64,000 nucleotides of DNA from Bog-532 sp963830385 (lineage in GTDB: Bacteria; Actinomycetota; Actinomycetes; Streptosporangiales; Streptosporangiaceae), in the NCBI GenBank assembly GCA_963830385.1, contig CAWHMD010000005.1, forward strand, positions 682,001 to 746,000, given 5' to 3'. Every line of letters begins with the position of its first letter. Positions within the stretch are counted from its first letter, which is position 1. The notes beneath the pieces are model-generated. The model was not told where the DNA came from. It ran no database searches and saw only the letters and a list, made by a program, of their open reading frames with translations. Below are positions 42,696 to 51,343 of this stretch, in pieces. The translations under genes were made by a program, and so were the position numbers.

Positions 42696-44156
42696 TCATG
42701 AACCGGACACGCCTTCTGGCGCCTCGTGCGCGAACTGCGTGCCGTCGCGGGTCCGGAACTCGTCTTCCAGCTCCTCCAGGGTGCGGCCGCGCGTTTCCGG
42801 GGCGAACTTGATGCAGAACAGCAGGGAGGTCACGTTGATCGCGGCGAAGACCCCGAATGTCCCCGACGACCCCAGGTTCGTGATCATGTAGGGGAAGACG
42901 TAGGAGATGACCGTGTTGATCGTCCACAGGAAGAACACAGCGATGCCCATGCAGTAGCCCCGGATGGTCATCGGGAAGATCTCCGACAGCATCAGCCAGA
43001 TCAGGGTGCCGATGAACGTCTGGACGAAGAAGACGAACAGCATGATGAAGATGAGGATGAGGTAGCTGCGGACGGTCGACTCCGGGAGCGTGAACATGAT
43101 CGAGAGGAGAAGGTCGGAGGCCGCGACCCCGGAGAACCCGATCATCAGCAGCGGGCGCCGGTTGGCCTTGCCCAGCAGCCAGATGCCCAGGATCGTCCCG
43201 ATCACCCCGATCGCGCCGACGAAGATCGTCGAGATCAGGGCGGCGCTGGTACCGAGGCCGGTGGACTTCATGATGGTCGGTGCGTAGTACTCGGCCGTGT
43301 TGATGCCGGTCAGCTGCTGCACCAGGGCCAGGCCGATGCCGACGTAGAGGATCCGGCGCATCCACGGGTTCGCGGCCAGGTCCCGCCGGGCGGCCCCCTT
43401 CTCCTCGCTCAGGTCCCGCTCGGCGTGCGTCTTGACGACGTTGAATTCCTCCGCCGCCTCGGCCGGCCCGCGGCTCATCCCGAGCACCCGCCTGGCGTCG
43501 TCCATCCGGCCTTTGGTGGCGTACCAGCGCGGCGAATCCGGCAGGAAGAACATGCCGATGAACAAGAAGACGGCGGGAATGGCGGCGACGGTGAGCATGG
43601 TCCGCCACACGTGCTGATTGCCGTGTGCGAACGAATTGATCAGCTCATTGATCCCGAAGGCGATGAACTGGCCGCTGACGATCATCAGCTCGTTGATGGT
43701 CGTCATCCGGCCGCGCCGGTAGGCGGGGGCCATCTCCGACAGGTACAGCGGTACGGTCACCGCCGCGGCGCCCACGGCCAGGCCCAGCACGACCCGCGAG
43801 GCGTAGATGAGCGGAAGGGTAGGCGACTGCCCGCTGCCGACCGCGCCGACGAAGAACACGACCGCCCAGATCCGCATGCTGGTCCTGCGGCCGATGGCGT
43901 CGGCCATCCGGCCGCCGACCTGGGACCCGATGATGGCGCCGAACAGCAGCGAGGTCACCACGAACGTCTGCTCGGTCTGGCTGAGATGGAGGTCTTTGCC
44001 GATGAAGAGCAGGGCACCGGAGATCACCCCGGTGTCGTAGCCGAACAACAGCCCGCCGAGCGTGGAGATTATCGTCAGCCTGATCAGATAGCGCCTATGC
44101 GCAGGGGTCATTTTCTCGCGGGCGGTGTCCGCAAATCGGGGGTCCGCTGCATGCAT
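42696..44156 (-). CDS. MFS sugar porter
   Basis: A 486-residue sugar-porter-family transporter with 12 hydrophobic segments. Signatures are GGLLFGYDTGVISGALLFIG, VGGRMADAIGRRTSM, the GLAVGAAAVTVPLYLSEMAP segment, QQLTGINTAEYYAPTI (the QQ-G-N-YY motif of sugar binding), and PETRGRTLEELE after helix 12. The start MHAADPRFA at 44156 has AAGGGA upstream; a longer frame to 44198 adds an unlikely leader. It opens the operon with the P450 fusion, 34 bases away. It probably imports the P450 pathway substrate, likely polyol- or sugar-like, by proton symport. Confidence 0.9.
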   Translation of the reverse strand: MHAADPRFADTAREKMTPAHRRYLIRLTIISTLGGLLFGYDTGVISGALLFIGKDLHLSQTEQTFVVTSLLFGAIIGSQVGGRMADAIGRRTSMRIWAVVFFVGAVGSGQSPTLPLIYASRVVLGLAVGAAAVTVPLYLSEMAPAYRRGRMTTINELMIVSGQFIAFGINELINSFAHGNQHVWRTMLTVAAIPAVFLFIGMFFLPDSPRWYATKGRMDDARRVLGMSRGPAEAAEEFNVVKTHAERDLSEEKGAARRDLAANPWMRRILYVGIGLALVQQLTGINTAEYYAPTIMKSTGLGTSAALISTIFVGAIGVIGTILGIWLLGKANRRPLLMIGFSGVAASDLLLSIMFTLPESTVRSYLILIFIMLFVFFVQTFIGTLIWLMLSEIFPMTIRGYCMGIAVFFLWTINTVISYVFPYMITNLGSSGTFGVFAAINVTSLLFCIKFAPETRGRTLEELEDEFRTRDGTQFAHEAPEGVSGS

Positions 44157-44559
44157 TGACGTCTGTCCCTTCTCTCCGGCGGGCCGGAGCAGAGCCATGA
44201 AGCCGCCGGTGAGTCAGCCGCCGCAAATACCTGCAGCGCAGGCATGGGAGGAGGCCTCAGACGGCAAGGCAGCTCCCTTCAGAGGTTGCGCTGCATCCAG
44301 CGTGCGATTGTTTCGCCGGCCAGCGGAAGTCCTGCGCGCCGAGCCCGGGCAATTCCGGACAGGATTACCTAACAATCCGTCAGCCCGGTGCGGCTGGCCT
44401 CGGAAGACGCGACAATAGAGGGACCCTGTTGTTTACTCGTTGTTCGGCAATGTCGCACTGACGTTAAATCAGGTTTCCTGCACGTGAACGTGATGCGCGA
44501 ATTACTGCATCGGCACCTGCGCCCGGCGTGTCCGCGTCTTGCGACTTCCGGCTGGCCGG
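44157..44559. other. Intergenic region upstream of the P450 operon
   Basis: About 400 bases lie between the MFS start (minus) and the end of the XRE-type gene (minus). The composition is somewhat less GC-rich from about 44350 to 44480, with GTTGTTTACTCGTTGTTCGG, compatible with a promoter. I found no credible gene or strong palindrome in it. Confidence 0.4.
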
Positions 44560-45225
44560 TCAGGCTGATATCAGGGTGCGCCGCCCGCTTCTGCGGCGGT
44601 TCTCGGTTTCGGTGAACTTCAGCCGTCGCCAGGCAAACCCCCACTCGGCAATGACGTTCGCATCGTTGACGCCGCACGCTTTCAGGAACGCGCAGACCGT
44701 CTCTACCGGCGGCAGTGTGCGGCGCTCGCGATGGAGGAAGTCCTGCATGGTGCTGGGCGGCAGGCCGGCCCGCCGGGAAAGAGTGCGGACCGGCGGGTCG
44801 CCCGCCCAGATCTTCACCCGCAGCAGGCACTGCATGAATTCACCGGTGGTATCGGCCGTCAGGGGCAACGGCGCCGGGCCGCCGGGGAAACCGAGGCCGT
44901 TCTTGCGGTGCTGGACACCAGACGTCGATGATCCCTTCCCGGGAAGCCGCACCGCCACGGAGAGACGGGAAAAGCAGGCGGCCTGTTCCCAGCGCACCCG
45001 CCACTCATCGGTGTCTCCTCCGCAGGCCTGAACGTATGCCCTGGCCACTTCCCAGGTGGGTAGTTTGCGGCCCGATGCGGCGACCGACAACGTCGCCGTG
45101 GAGAGCCCCGTCCGCCCCGCGAGTTGGCGGAGCGTCAACGCGGCATGCTGACGCAGCAGTCGTAGCTGCTGGGCGAAGTCGGCCATAGGGCCACTAGCGC
45201 CGATCGTGTTTTCAGGGCGACCCAT
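44560..45225 (-). CDS. XRE-type regulator with two HTH domains
   Basis: A 221-residue DNA-binding protein. The N-terminal HTH is FAQQLRLLRQHAALTLRQLA then GLSTATLSVAASGRKLPTWE (about residues 17-60). A second HTH-like region appears as PPVRTLSRRAGLPPSTMQDF then LHRERRTLPPVETVCAFLKA (about 145-185), so the protein may bind two sites or dimerise in tandem. The end is Arg-rich. The start at 45225 (MGRPEN) or at 45186 (MADFAQ) is uncertain; neither has a strong ribosome-binding site. It shares the divergent region with the LacI gene. Confidence 0.75.
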   Translation of the reverse strand: MGRPENTIGASGPMADFAQQLRLLRQHAALTLRQLAGRTGLSTATLSVAASGRKLPTWEVARAYVQACGGDTDEWRVRWEQAACFSRLSVAVRLPGKGSSTSGVQHRKNGLGFPGGPAPLPLTADTTGEFMQCLLRVKIWAGDPPVRTLSRRAGLPPSTMQDFLHRERRTLPPVETVCAFLKACGVNDANVIAEWGFAWRRLKFTETENRRRSGRRTLISA

Positions 45226-45458
45226 TTACCGTTCCAGCCTGGCCGTTCTCCACGCCGATATCGGCTTCCATTGGTTCTCCTGGTGCTGATGGCTGGTTCG
45301 GACGGCTGTGCGTCCAGAGGGGGCTGCCGCCTGGCCGGAGCACGCAGCAAGCAATTGCTGATGGCGAGCGCTCGCCGGGCGAGGGTGGGATCGCGGGTCG
45401 CCGTGCGGTGTGGTCGCGGCCAGCCCGTCCGCTTCGTACACTTTCTGATCTTGATCCT

Positions 45459-45481
45459 GTTACGTACTACTACTACGTAAC
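45459..45481. promoter_or_regulatory. Interrupted palindrome GTTACGTA-N7-TACGTAAC
   Basis: Perfect 8-base arms at 45459-45466 and 45474-45481 flank CTACTAC. The site is 64 bases upstream of the LacI-family start and in the divergent region shared with the XRE gene. It is a good candidate operator for either regulator. Confidence 0.65.
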
Positions 45482-45544
45482 AGTATGGTAGTGTGCGGCG
45501 CATCGCGACGAATGTCAAGCCACCGGTCGGGAAGGCGGCTCTGG

Positions 45545-46591
45545 ATGGACGCCGACGCCACGGTCACTGCCTCCGGCAGATCCGGGCGGCCTACCATGCG
45601 AGACGTCGCGGCGCGCGTGGGCGTGTCTCAGACGCTGGTGTCGTTGGTCTTCCGCAACGCTCCGGGCGCCAGTGCGGAGACTCGTGAGCGGGTATTCCGC
45701 GCCGCCGCCGAACTGGGCTATCGTCCCGACACCGCGGCACAGGTGCTCAGGCGCAACCGCAGCCGGCACATCGGCGTGCTCTTCACCATGCGGCAGCCAT
45801 TCGACGTCGACCTGGTCGAGGCGATCTATGCAGCCGCTGAGCGGAACGGCTACCGCGTTGTTCTGGGTGCACTCGGCGTCGGACGCGACGACCGGCAAGC
45901 CGTGGAGGAGCTACTCGGCTACCGGAGCGAGGCGATGATCCTTTCCGGGACGACGATCATGGCCGCAGAGCTCGCCCGCCTCGCCGATCAGATGCCCGTC
46001 GTCGACATCGGACGGCGCTTTACCGGAGACGGCGTTGATGTCGTACGAGTAGCTGACGAGCGCGGTGCCCGGCTGGCGGTCGACCACCTGGTCAGTCTCG
46101 GCCACCGCAGCATCGTGCACATCGACGGCGGCGACCTCCCCGCAGCCGCTCGGCGTCGGCGGGGATACCGGCAGGCCATGCAACGACACGGCCTTCACCA
46201 GGACATCCGGATCCTTCCCGGCGACTACACCGAGGAATCCGGTGCGACCGCCGGCCGCCACATCCTCAATGAAGAACGGCTGCCCACCGCCATCTTCGCG
46301 GCAAATGACAGATGCGCCCATGGCGTCCTCGACACCCTCACCCGCGCCCGCGTCGACGTCCCCGGTCGCATATCAGTAGTGGGCTACGACGATAGCGAAA
46401 TCGCCCGGCTGTCCTTCATCAATCTCACCACCGTCCGGCAAGACGCCACGCAGATGGCCGAACATGCCGTCCAGGCCATCATCGAGCGCCTCGACCATGG
46501 ACGAATCGATGCCAGGGAAATCGTTCTCGACCCGGCCTTGGTAGTCCGGGGAACAACCGGGCCACCGCGTTCGGACGATGCGACCAAGTAA
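45545..46591 (+). CDS. LacI-family transcriptional regulator
   Basis: A 348-residue regulator. The N-terminal HTH is TMRDVAARVGVSQTLVSLVF with RVFRAAAELGYRPDTAAQVL and the hinge RRNRSRHIGVLF (about residues 18-80). The rest is a periplasmic-binding-protein-like sugar-sensing core with GHRSIVHIDGGDLPAAARRR, AIFAANDRCAHGVLDTL and ISVVGYDDSEIARLSF. The start ATG 45545 has GGAAGG nine bases upstream. It is near the sugar-porter/P450 operon and probably controls it or a lost sugar locus. An IS remnant follows directly. Confidence 0.9.
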   Translation: MDADATVTASGRSGRPTMRDVAARVGVSQTLVSLVFRNAPGASAETRERVFRAAAELGYRPDTAAQVLRRNRSRHIGVLFTMRQPFDVDLVEAIYAAAERNGYRVVLGALGVGRDDRQAVEELLGYRSEAMILSGTTIMAAELARLADQMPVVDIGRRFTGDGVDVVRVADERGARLAVDHLVSLGHRSIVHIDGGDLPAAARRRRGYRQAMQRHGLHQDIRILPGDYTEESGATAGRHILNEERLPTAIFAANDRCAHGVLDTLTRARVDVPGRISVVGYDDSEIARLSFINLTTVRQDATQMAEHAVQAIIERLDHGRIDAREIVLDPALVVRGTTGPPRSDDATK

Positions 46592-46664
46592 TGCGATCAA
46601 GGGGCCGACTCCGCTCCTAGCGGCTGCACTAAAAAACGACGTTCGACTCCCCGGTCAACCCTGA

Positions 46665-47002
46665 TCTGACTGGATGACCACTCCCGCTACGTTCTCTCCC
46701 TCACCGCGCACGGCGCTCCGCCTCCACGCTGACCGGTAACGGGCTGGTGTTCACCACCCGGTTCGCCGGGGAAAGCAGAAGAACGAAAAGCCCAACCATC
46801 CGCCGACCCAGAGGAAAGTCGAACGTTTCCAGCAGACCCTGAAGAACTGGCTCCGCGCCCAGCCGCATCAGCCCGTCACCCTAGCCGGGCTGCAGTCCCT
46901 GCTAGATACCTCCGCCGTCACCTGCAACGCCCGGCGGCCGCACCGGTCACTTCCGCACCGGGCTGCCCCGCCGTCGTCTACCAGGCCAGGCCCAAGCCGG
47001 TA
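46665..47002 (+). mobile_element. IS481-like transposase remnant
   Basis: Plus-strand frames contain DDHSRYVLSLTAHGA (about 46672-46720), then LTGNGLVFTTRFAGE, and in the next frame KPNHPPTQRKVERFQQTLKN followed by WLRAQPHQPVTLAGLQSLLD and CNARRPHRSLPHRAAP, ending TAA near 47002. These are parts of the rve integrase core of IS481-family transposases, in correct order. Segments between them are deleted and the frame changes at least twice. No terminal inverted repeats were found. It is a dead element at the edge of the accessory region. Confidence 0.8.
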
Positions 47003-47158
47003 AGGGTTCAGGGTGTCCTCGATGTCCTGCGACATCACACACAGTGGAGCTATGGGGATTCGACCTGGCTTCCGGACCTCACGACCGAAGGTGAGGTATG
47101 CCTGGCTGCTCCTCGATCGCCAACTGTGAGCCGGTGACAGTCCGGCTTCAGGCTTACC

Positions 47159-47848
47159 TCACCGGTCCCGAGTTGGCGGCAGCCGGTCGATCAGGTCGGC
47201 CACTGCTTGGCCCATACCAGCGCCGATCAGCGATCCGACCACCGCGTCGCCGGGGTAATGCACGCCGGTGTGCACCCGGGAATATGCCACGGCCGCCGCC
47301 AGGAACCGCAGGGCCAGTCCGAGCCAGGGCTCGTCCCGGCCGACGGCGGCGGCGAACGCGAATCCCGACGCCGCGTGGCCGGACGGGAACGACGCGGAGA
47401 CCGGCATCCGTACGTTACGCCCGGCGGGGACCCCGGCGTCGGCCCGCTCCGGCCGCTGACGTCCCCAAGCGGACTTTGCCACCAGGTTGACCAGCGGCGA
47501 CGTGACACCGATAGCAACTGCACCGCGCACTGCGGCACGCCGGCCGGCCGGTCCTCCGGCCACGCCGAGCGCGGCCGCGACAGCCAGCCAGAGAACGGAG
47601 TTGTTGGCGGCCTCAGAAAGGCGACGCAGCGGTTTGTCGAGTGTGGGGGCGGAAGTAACCGCTACCGCTGAGTAAACCGCCCGGTCCACAGCATCCAGCT
47701 CACGCAGCACGGCGACAGCCCACTGCTGGGCCGCCTCGCCCTGCCGCGCGAGTTCGTCGGCCAGCCGCTGCGCCCCCGCCCGATGGCCACCAGTGGCAGG
47801 CGGGCGGGAGCGATCCGGTCCTGCCATCGGAGTATCTTGCGCCGTCAT
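47159..47848 (-). CDS. PAP2-family phosphatase
   Basis: A 229-residue phosphatidic-acid-phosphatase type 2 protein. The three catalytic motifs are intact: KSAWGRQRP, then SASFPSGHAASGFAFA, then AYSRVHTGVHYPGDAVVG. Several hydrophobic segments place the active site at the membrane. The N-terminal 60 residues are hydrophilic. It likely dephosphorylates a lipid phosphate or polyprenyl pyrophosphate, or a small phosphate ester. It sits downstream of the CMD-family gene at the left end of the energy-stress region. Confidence 0.88.
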   Translation of the reverse strand: MTAQDTPMAGPDRSRPPATGGHRAGAQRLADELARQGEAAQQWAVAVLRELDAVDRAVYSAVAVTSAPTLDKPLRRLSEAANNSVLWLAVAAALGVAGGPAGRRAAVRGAVAIGVTSPLVNLVAKSAWGRQRPERADAGVPAGRNVRMPVSASFPSGHAASGFAFAAAVGRDEPWLGLALRFLAAAVAYSRVHTGVHYPGDAVVGSLIGAGMGQAVADLIDRLPPTRDR

Positions 47849-47909
47849 GGCCTAATCGGTGTTTCCGTTACTGATCATGGTGGTCCGCCGGCCCGTACTG
47901 GCTCGTCTC

Positions 47910-48239
47910 CTATCGCAGGCTGTCTTCATCGGCCATCTCGGACTCGGCCACCGCCACGGCGATGCCGAGAGCGCGCAGGATGTGACCGCCGGCTGACATC
48001 ACCCGGGGTGCGCCCACGACCGGGGCGATGGCGATCATGACACCTTCAATGTCTTCGGTGGTCATCCCGCTTTGCTGGATGGCGGAGGCGCTGGCGAAGT
48101 AGGAGATGGGGGGAGCGTCCACGGCGATCATGGCGGCCAGCCTGGCCAGCATGAAGTCACGTGGCGGGAGGGAATTGTGTTCCACCGAGGCGGTGATCAT
48201 TTCGGTGAGCGTGTCCAGGACGGGCGTGTCGGCGTTCAT
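47910..48239 (-). CDS. Carboxymuconolactone-decarboxylase-family small protein
   Basis: A 109-residue all-helical protein (LDTLTEMITASVEHNSLPPR, DFMLARLAAMIAVDAPPISY, GVMIAIAPVVGAPRVMSAGG). It resembles short CMD/AhpD-like proteins common in actinobacteria but lacks the C-x2-C redox pair, so peroxidase activity is not expected. The start is ATG 48239 with GGAGGATTC upstream. An ornithine-carbamoyltransferase scrap and a TCACC-N7-GGTGA operator lie between it and the LuxR gene. Confidence 0.75.
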   Translation of the reverse strand: MNADTPVLDTLTEMITASVEHNSLPPRDFMLARLAAMIAVDAPPISYFASASAIQQSGMTTEDIEGVMIAIAPVVGAPRVMSAGGHILRALGIAVAVAESEMADEDSLR

Positions 48240-48272
48240 GAATCCTCCAGTGATCAGTCCGGCTGGTAAGTG

Positions 48273-48353
48273 CTATCCGAGGGTGGCGACGAGGACGGCC
48301 TTGTTGGTGTGCAGGCGGTTCTCGGCCTGGTCGAAAACGATGCTGGCGGGTGA
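48273..48353 (-). pseudogene. Ornithine carbamoyltransferase C-terminal scrap
   Basis: The minus strand ends PASIVFDQAENRLHTNKAVL then VATLG and TAG at 48273-48275. This is the universal C-terminus of ornithine carbamoyltransferases (VFDQAENR-HT-KAV). Only about 25 codons remain; upstream sequence shows no carbamoyl-phosphate motif. A full catabolic OTC gene probably once stood here under the operator at 48438. Confidence 0.8.
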
Positions 48354-48437
48354 GCGGAGCCTGCCCGAGTCGCCCGCCGACGCTGACCGGGGGACGCTCG
48401 TCGGTCCCGATCCTGTGCGAGCCGCCCGGTGAGGTCG

Positions 48438-48454
48438 TCACCCAACCAGGGTGA
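48438..48454. promoter_or_regulatory. Inverted repeat TCACC-N7-GGTGA
   Basis: TCACCCAACCAGGGTGA, a perfect 6-base inverted repeat with 5-base spacer. It is upstream of the OTC scrap and CMD gene (minus strand), just past the stop of the LuxR gene. It is one of a set of similar boxes in this region. Confidence 0.65.
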
Positions 48455-48474
48455 TTTCTGCCAGCGGCACCAGA

Positions 48475-51105
48475 TCACAGCAAGCGCAGGTCGACGGCAC
48501 GCTCGAGAGCCTCCGAGCGTGATGCGACCCCCAGCTTCTGGTAGATCGACCGGAGATGGGTCTTCACCGTGTTGCGTGAAACGTAGAGGGTGTTCGCGAT
48601 CTGCAGGTAAGTGCTGGTCGGCAGGAGCGTGAGGATGCGCTGCTCAGCAACGGTCAGGGGCTCGGTGAGCACTCGGCTGGATGGGGAGGTGCCGGACTGG
48701 GAAGCACGCATCTCGAGCGCCGCGGCCACCAGCCGCTGGATGAACGGGTCCGGCCGCAGTTGCGCCGCGTGCTCGACGATATAGGCAGTGACCTGTGGTG
48801 CGGTGGTGACAACCGTGTTGAGGAAGCCCTGGGTGCGGGCCCCGTGCACAATGCTCCCGAACATACCCGCGGCGGCGGCATCACCCCGCTCGATGGCCTC
48901 GGCGGCCAGCAGTACCTGGCGCACCAGTGCCTGGCGTGGCGTAAGGTCGCCGGGTGCCCCTGCCTTCAGGTGTTCCTGAACGGCAGGGTGATCACCGGCC
49001 GCCAGGGCGATTTTGGCGCACAGCAGGCGCCGGCGGACAGCGGGCAGATTGCTGGCCAGCTCGGCCGGGGAGCGCAGGTCGCCCAGTGACAGTCGCAGCG
49101 AAGCCTCCAGCTCGTCAGCCCAAGCCAGCAACGACATGCTGGCTCCGGGTACCGCCTCGCGGGCCCCTTCAAGGGTGGTCAGCGCTTCGCGGACCTGCCC
49201 GCGGGCGGCCCAGATCCGGGCCCGGTCCAGCAGGGCCAGGAATTTCATGAGGGGCCACTGCCCGGCAGTGGAGAGCACCTGCTCAGTGAGGTCCTCGGCG
49301 GTCTCAAGGTCGCGGCGTTCCAGGGCCAGGCCGGTCAGTGCGCGCAGATAGTCGACAGCGAAGAGGTGCCGGCTGAAGCCCAGCCGCCGGGCACTGGCAT
49401 GAGCAGCTCTGGCCGCCTCGGCAGCCCGAGCCAGGTGACCGGCCTCCAGCCAGGCCAGCGCCTGCGAACCCGGCACGCTCACGCGCCGCACTGATTCGGC
49501 GACGTCGGGTGGTGCCAGGGCCACCTCCGCCTCGTGTTCGGCCGCTGCGAAGTTGTGCAGGCAGGTGTATACGCGGACGAGGATCAGCGGGACGACGGCG
49601 TTCCATTCATCGGCCAGTTGCGTCCCCTGCTGGATGGCCCGTGCATCCTGGGCGGTTCTGATCGCCTTGTCCAGCTGGCCGACCATCGCGTAGCGGAATG
49701 ACTGCAACGCCGCGAGCCGGACCGCCAGGCTCGACTCGGCCGGAACCTTGGCGCCCTGCTCAAGCAGGTCAAGGTATTCACCGCCGCGGGCAGTCTCGCC
49801 GGACAACAGCAGTTCGGCCGCCAGATTCAGCAGGCCCTCCGGGGTTCCGGCCAGCACCGATGGGTCGACCGTGGTCAGCGCCAGCGGCGTGTGCGCCGCC
49901 GGGGCGCACAGAAAGTCAGCAACGACCCGGTCCTGCAGGAGCGCCAGCGCCCGGTCAGCCTGCTGCGCCGCCAGATAGTGATGAGCCGCACGCCGGATGT
50001 CACCGGAAGCCTCGGACCATCCGGCGGCCCTCAACTGAAGGGTGCGTTCGCGGGCCGGGTCCCGAGCACGCAACTCGCCCCGCAGTATCTGGCGCACCAA
50101 GTGGTGGTACCGGAAGCTGGTCCGCTCGTCGCCGAGTGCCACCAGGAACAGGTCTGCGGTGTCAACGGCGCGCAGAAGCGCCGCCGCGTCCTGCCCGCCG
50201 GTGACCGCAGCACACGCTTCCGCGGTCAGTTCCCCGAGAATCGACGTCTCCAGCATGAACTCGGCGATGCGGCCTGACTGCTGCTCGAGGACCTCGGAGA
50301 CGAAGTATTCGGCGATCGCCTGGCCGTGGACCTCCAGCACCTGGGCCCGCCGCGCCGGATCGGTGGCTCCGCGCAGGGCCAGCGCCGCCATCTGCAGGGC
50401 TGCAGGCCACCCCTCGCTGCGCTGATGGAGCAAGACCAAATCGGCATCGGATAGCCGGACACCGAAGTTCGCCAGCAGGTCCCGGCTCTCCGTGCGGGAG
50501 AAGTACAGGTCGTGATCGCGGATCTCGCGCAGCTGGCCCGACATCCGCAGCCTGTGCTGCCGCAACGGGAGATCGAAACGGCCGGCCAGTACCAGCTGGA
50601 CGTTCTCGGCCGGCCAGCGCTCGATGAGATCAGCCATGTCGGGGGCCACGGCGGCGGCCGCGTAGTGGAAGTCGTCCACGATGATCGCCGAGCCCGCAGG
50701 CAGCATCGCGGCATCATTGGCGACCGACGCAATGACGTCGGCCGAGATCGTCCCGTCCATGGCGAGCAGGGCGGCGGCATCAGCGCCGAACTCGGGCTCA
50801 AAAAGCCGTGGCGCCTCAATGAAACCAGCCCAGAACCGAACCGGGTCGGCGTCAGCCTGGTCACAGGACGACCAGGAGGTTCCGCCGGCCGGCCGCGTTC
50901 TGGCCCAGTCCGCCAGCAGCACACTCTTGCCCGCCCCCGCCGACCCCACTACAACGGTCAGCCGCTGACCCGCTCCGGCCGTCAGCCGATCATGCAGCGC
51001 AGGCCGCATGATGAGCGTGGAGGGCAGCGCTGGCGGCCGGAACTTCGTCAACGCGAACCGGGCGCCCCGCGAGGAGCTGTGCCGTGCTTCAGCGCTCAAT
51101 GTCAT
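48475..51105 (-). CDS. MalT-like LuxR-family ATPase regulator
   Basis: An 876-residue LAL/MalT-type regulator. FALTKFRPPALPSTLIMRPA opens the ATPase domain, and Walker A is VVVGSAGAGKSVLLADWA (about residues 50-67). AIIVDDFHYA is Walker B. A long helical TPR-like sensor domain follows. The C-terminal LuxR HTH reads LTVAEQRILTLLPTSTYLQI, ANTLYVSRNTVKTHLRSIYQ and KLGVASRSEALERAV. ATP and an inducer would be needed for activation. A second, diverged copy lies at 54300-56915. One of the two may bind the TCAYC-N7-GGTGA boxes. Confidence 0.92.
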   Translation of the reverse strand: MTLSAEARHSSSRGARFALTKFRPPALPSTLIMRPALHDRLTAGAGQRLTVVVGSAGAGKSVLLADWARTRPAGGTSWSSCDQADADPVRFWAGFIEAPRLFEPEFGADAAALLAMDGTISADVIASVANDAAMLPAGSAIIVDDFHYAAAAVAPDMADLIERWPAENVQLVLAGRFDLPLRQHRLRMSGQLREIRDHDLYFSRTESRDLLANFGVRLSDADLVLLHQRSEGWPAALQMAALALRGATDPARRAQVLEVHGQAIAEYFVSEVLEQQSGRIAEFMLETSILGELTAEACAAVTGGQDAAALLRAVDTADLFLVALGDERTSFRYHHLVRQILRGELRARDPARERTLQLRAAGWSEASGDIRRAAHHYLAAQQADRALALLQDRVVADFLCAPAAHTPLALTTVDPSVLAGTPEGLLNLAAELLLSGETARGGEYLDLLEQGAKVPAESSLAVRLAALQSFRYAMVGQLDKAIRTAQDARAIQQGTQLADEWNAVVPLILVRVYTCLHNFAAAEHEAEVALAPPDVAESVRRVSVPGSQALAWLEAGHLARAAEAARAAHASARRLGFSRHLFAVDYLRALTGLALERRDLETAEDLTEQVLSTAGQWPLMKFLALLDRARIWAARGQVREALTTLEGAREAVPGASMSLLAWADELEASLRLSLGDLRSPAELASNLPAVRRRLLCAKIALAAGDHPAVQEHLKAGAPGDLTPRQALVRQVLLAAEAIERGDAAAAGMFGSIVHGARTQGFLNTVVTTAPQVTAYIVEHAAQLRPDPFIQRLVAAALEMRASQSGTSPSSRVLTEPLTVAEQRILTLLPTSTYLQIANTLYVSRNTVKTHLRSIYQKLGVASRSEALERAVDLRLL

Positions 51106-51150
51106 GGCTATGCGGTTTCCTGGCCCAAGGTGGCGTTGCTCTGTCGTCTG

Positions 51151-51187
51151 CTCCTGGTTATTTCAGCGTCTCCTGGTTATTTCAGCG
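51151..51187. repeat. 18-bp direct repeat with 1-bp spacer
   Basis: CTCCTGGTTATTTCAGCG occurs at 51151-51168 and again at 51170-51187, upstream of both the LuxR gene (start 51105) and the DUF7144 gene. It is AT-richer than surrounding DNA. The repeat period of 19 bases suggests a tandem duplication, or two protein-binding sites about two helical turns apart, perhaps for the MalT-like activator. Confidence 0.8.
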
Positions 51188-51259
51188 CCGGCCCGGAATC
51201 GGGGCATCATCCGCTGCGGACGAGACGGCGAAACGCCGGGTGGTGAACCATTGGCGGAA

Positions 51260-51277
51260 TCACCCGGGTAAGGGTGA
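51260..51277. promoter_or_regulatory. Inverted repeat TCACC-N8-GGTGA
   Basis: TCACCCGGGTAAGGGTGA lies 67 bases ahead of the DUF7144 start. It has the same arms as the other boxes here but a spacer one base longer. Confidence 0.5.
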
Positions 51278-51343
51278 GGTCATTTCGCGGCGGGCCGCAA
51301 GGCTGGAGTCGGGAATTCCGGTGATCGTGACCTGGAGGCTGAA

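Noticed and set aside
42726..44159. Long plus-strand frame opposite the sugar porter
   Set aside because: Antisense of a well-supported transporter; the product is charged and low in hydrophobic residues with no family signature.
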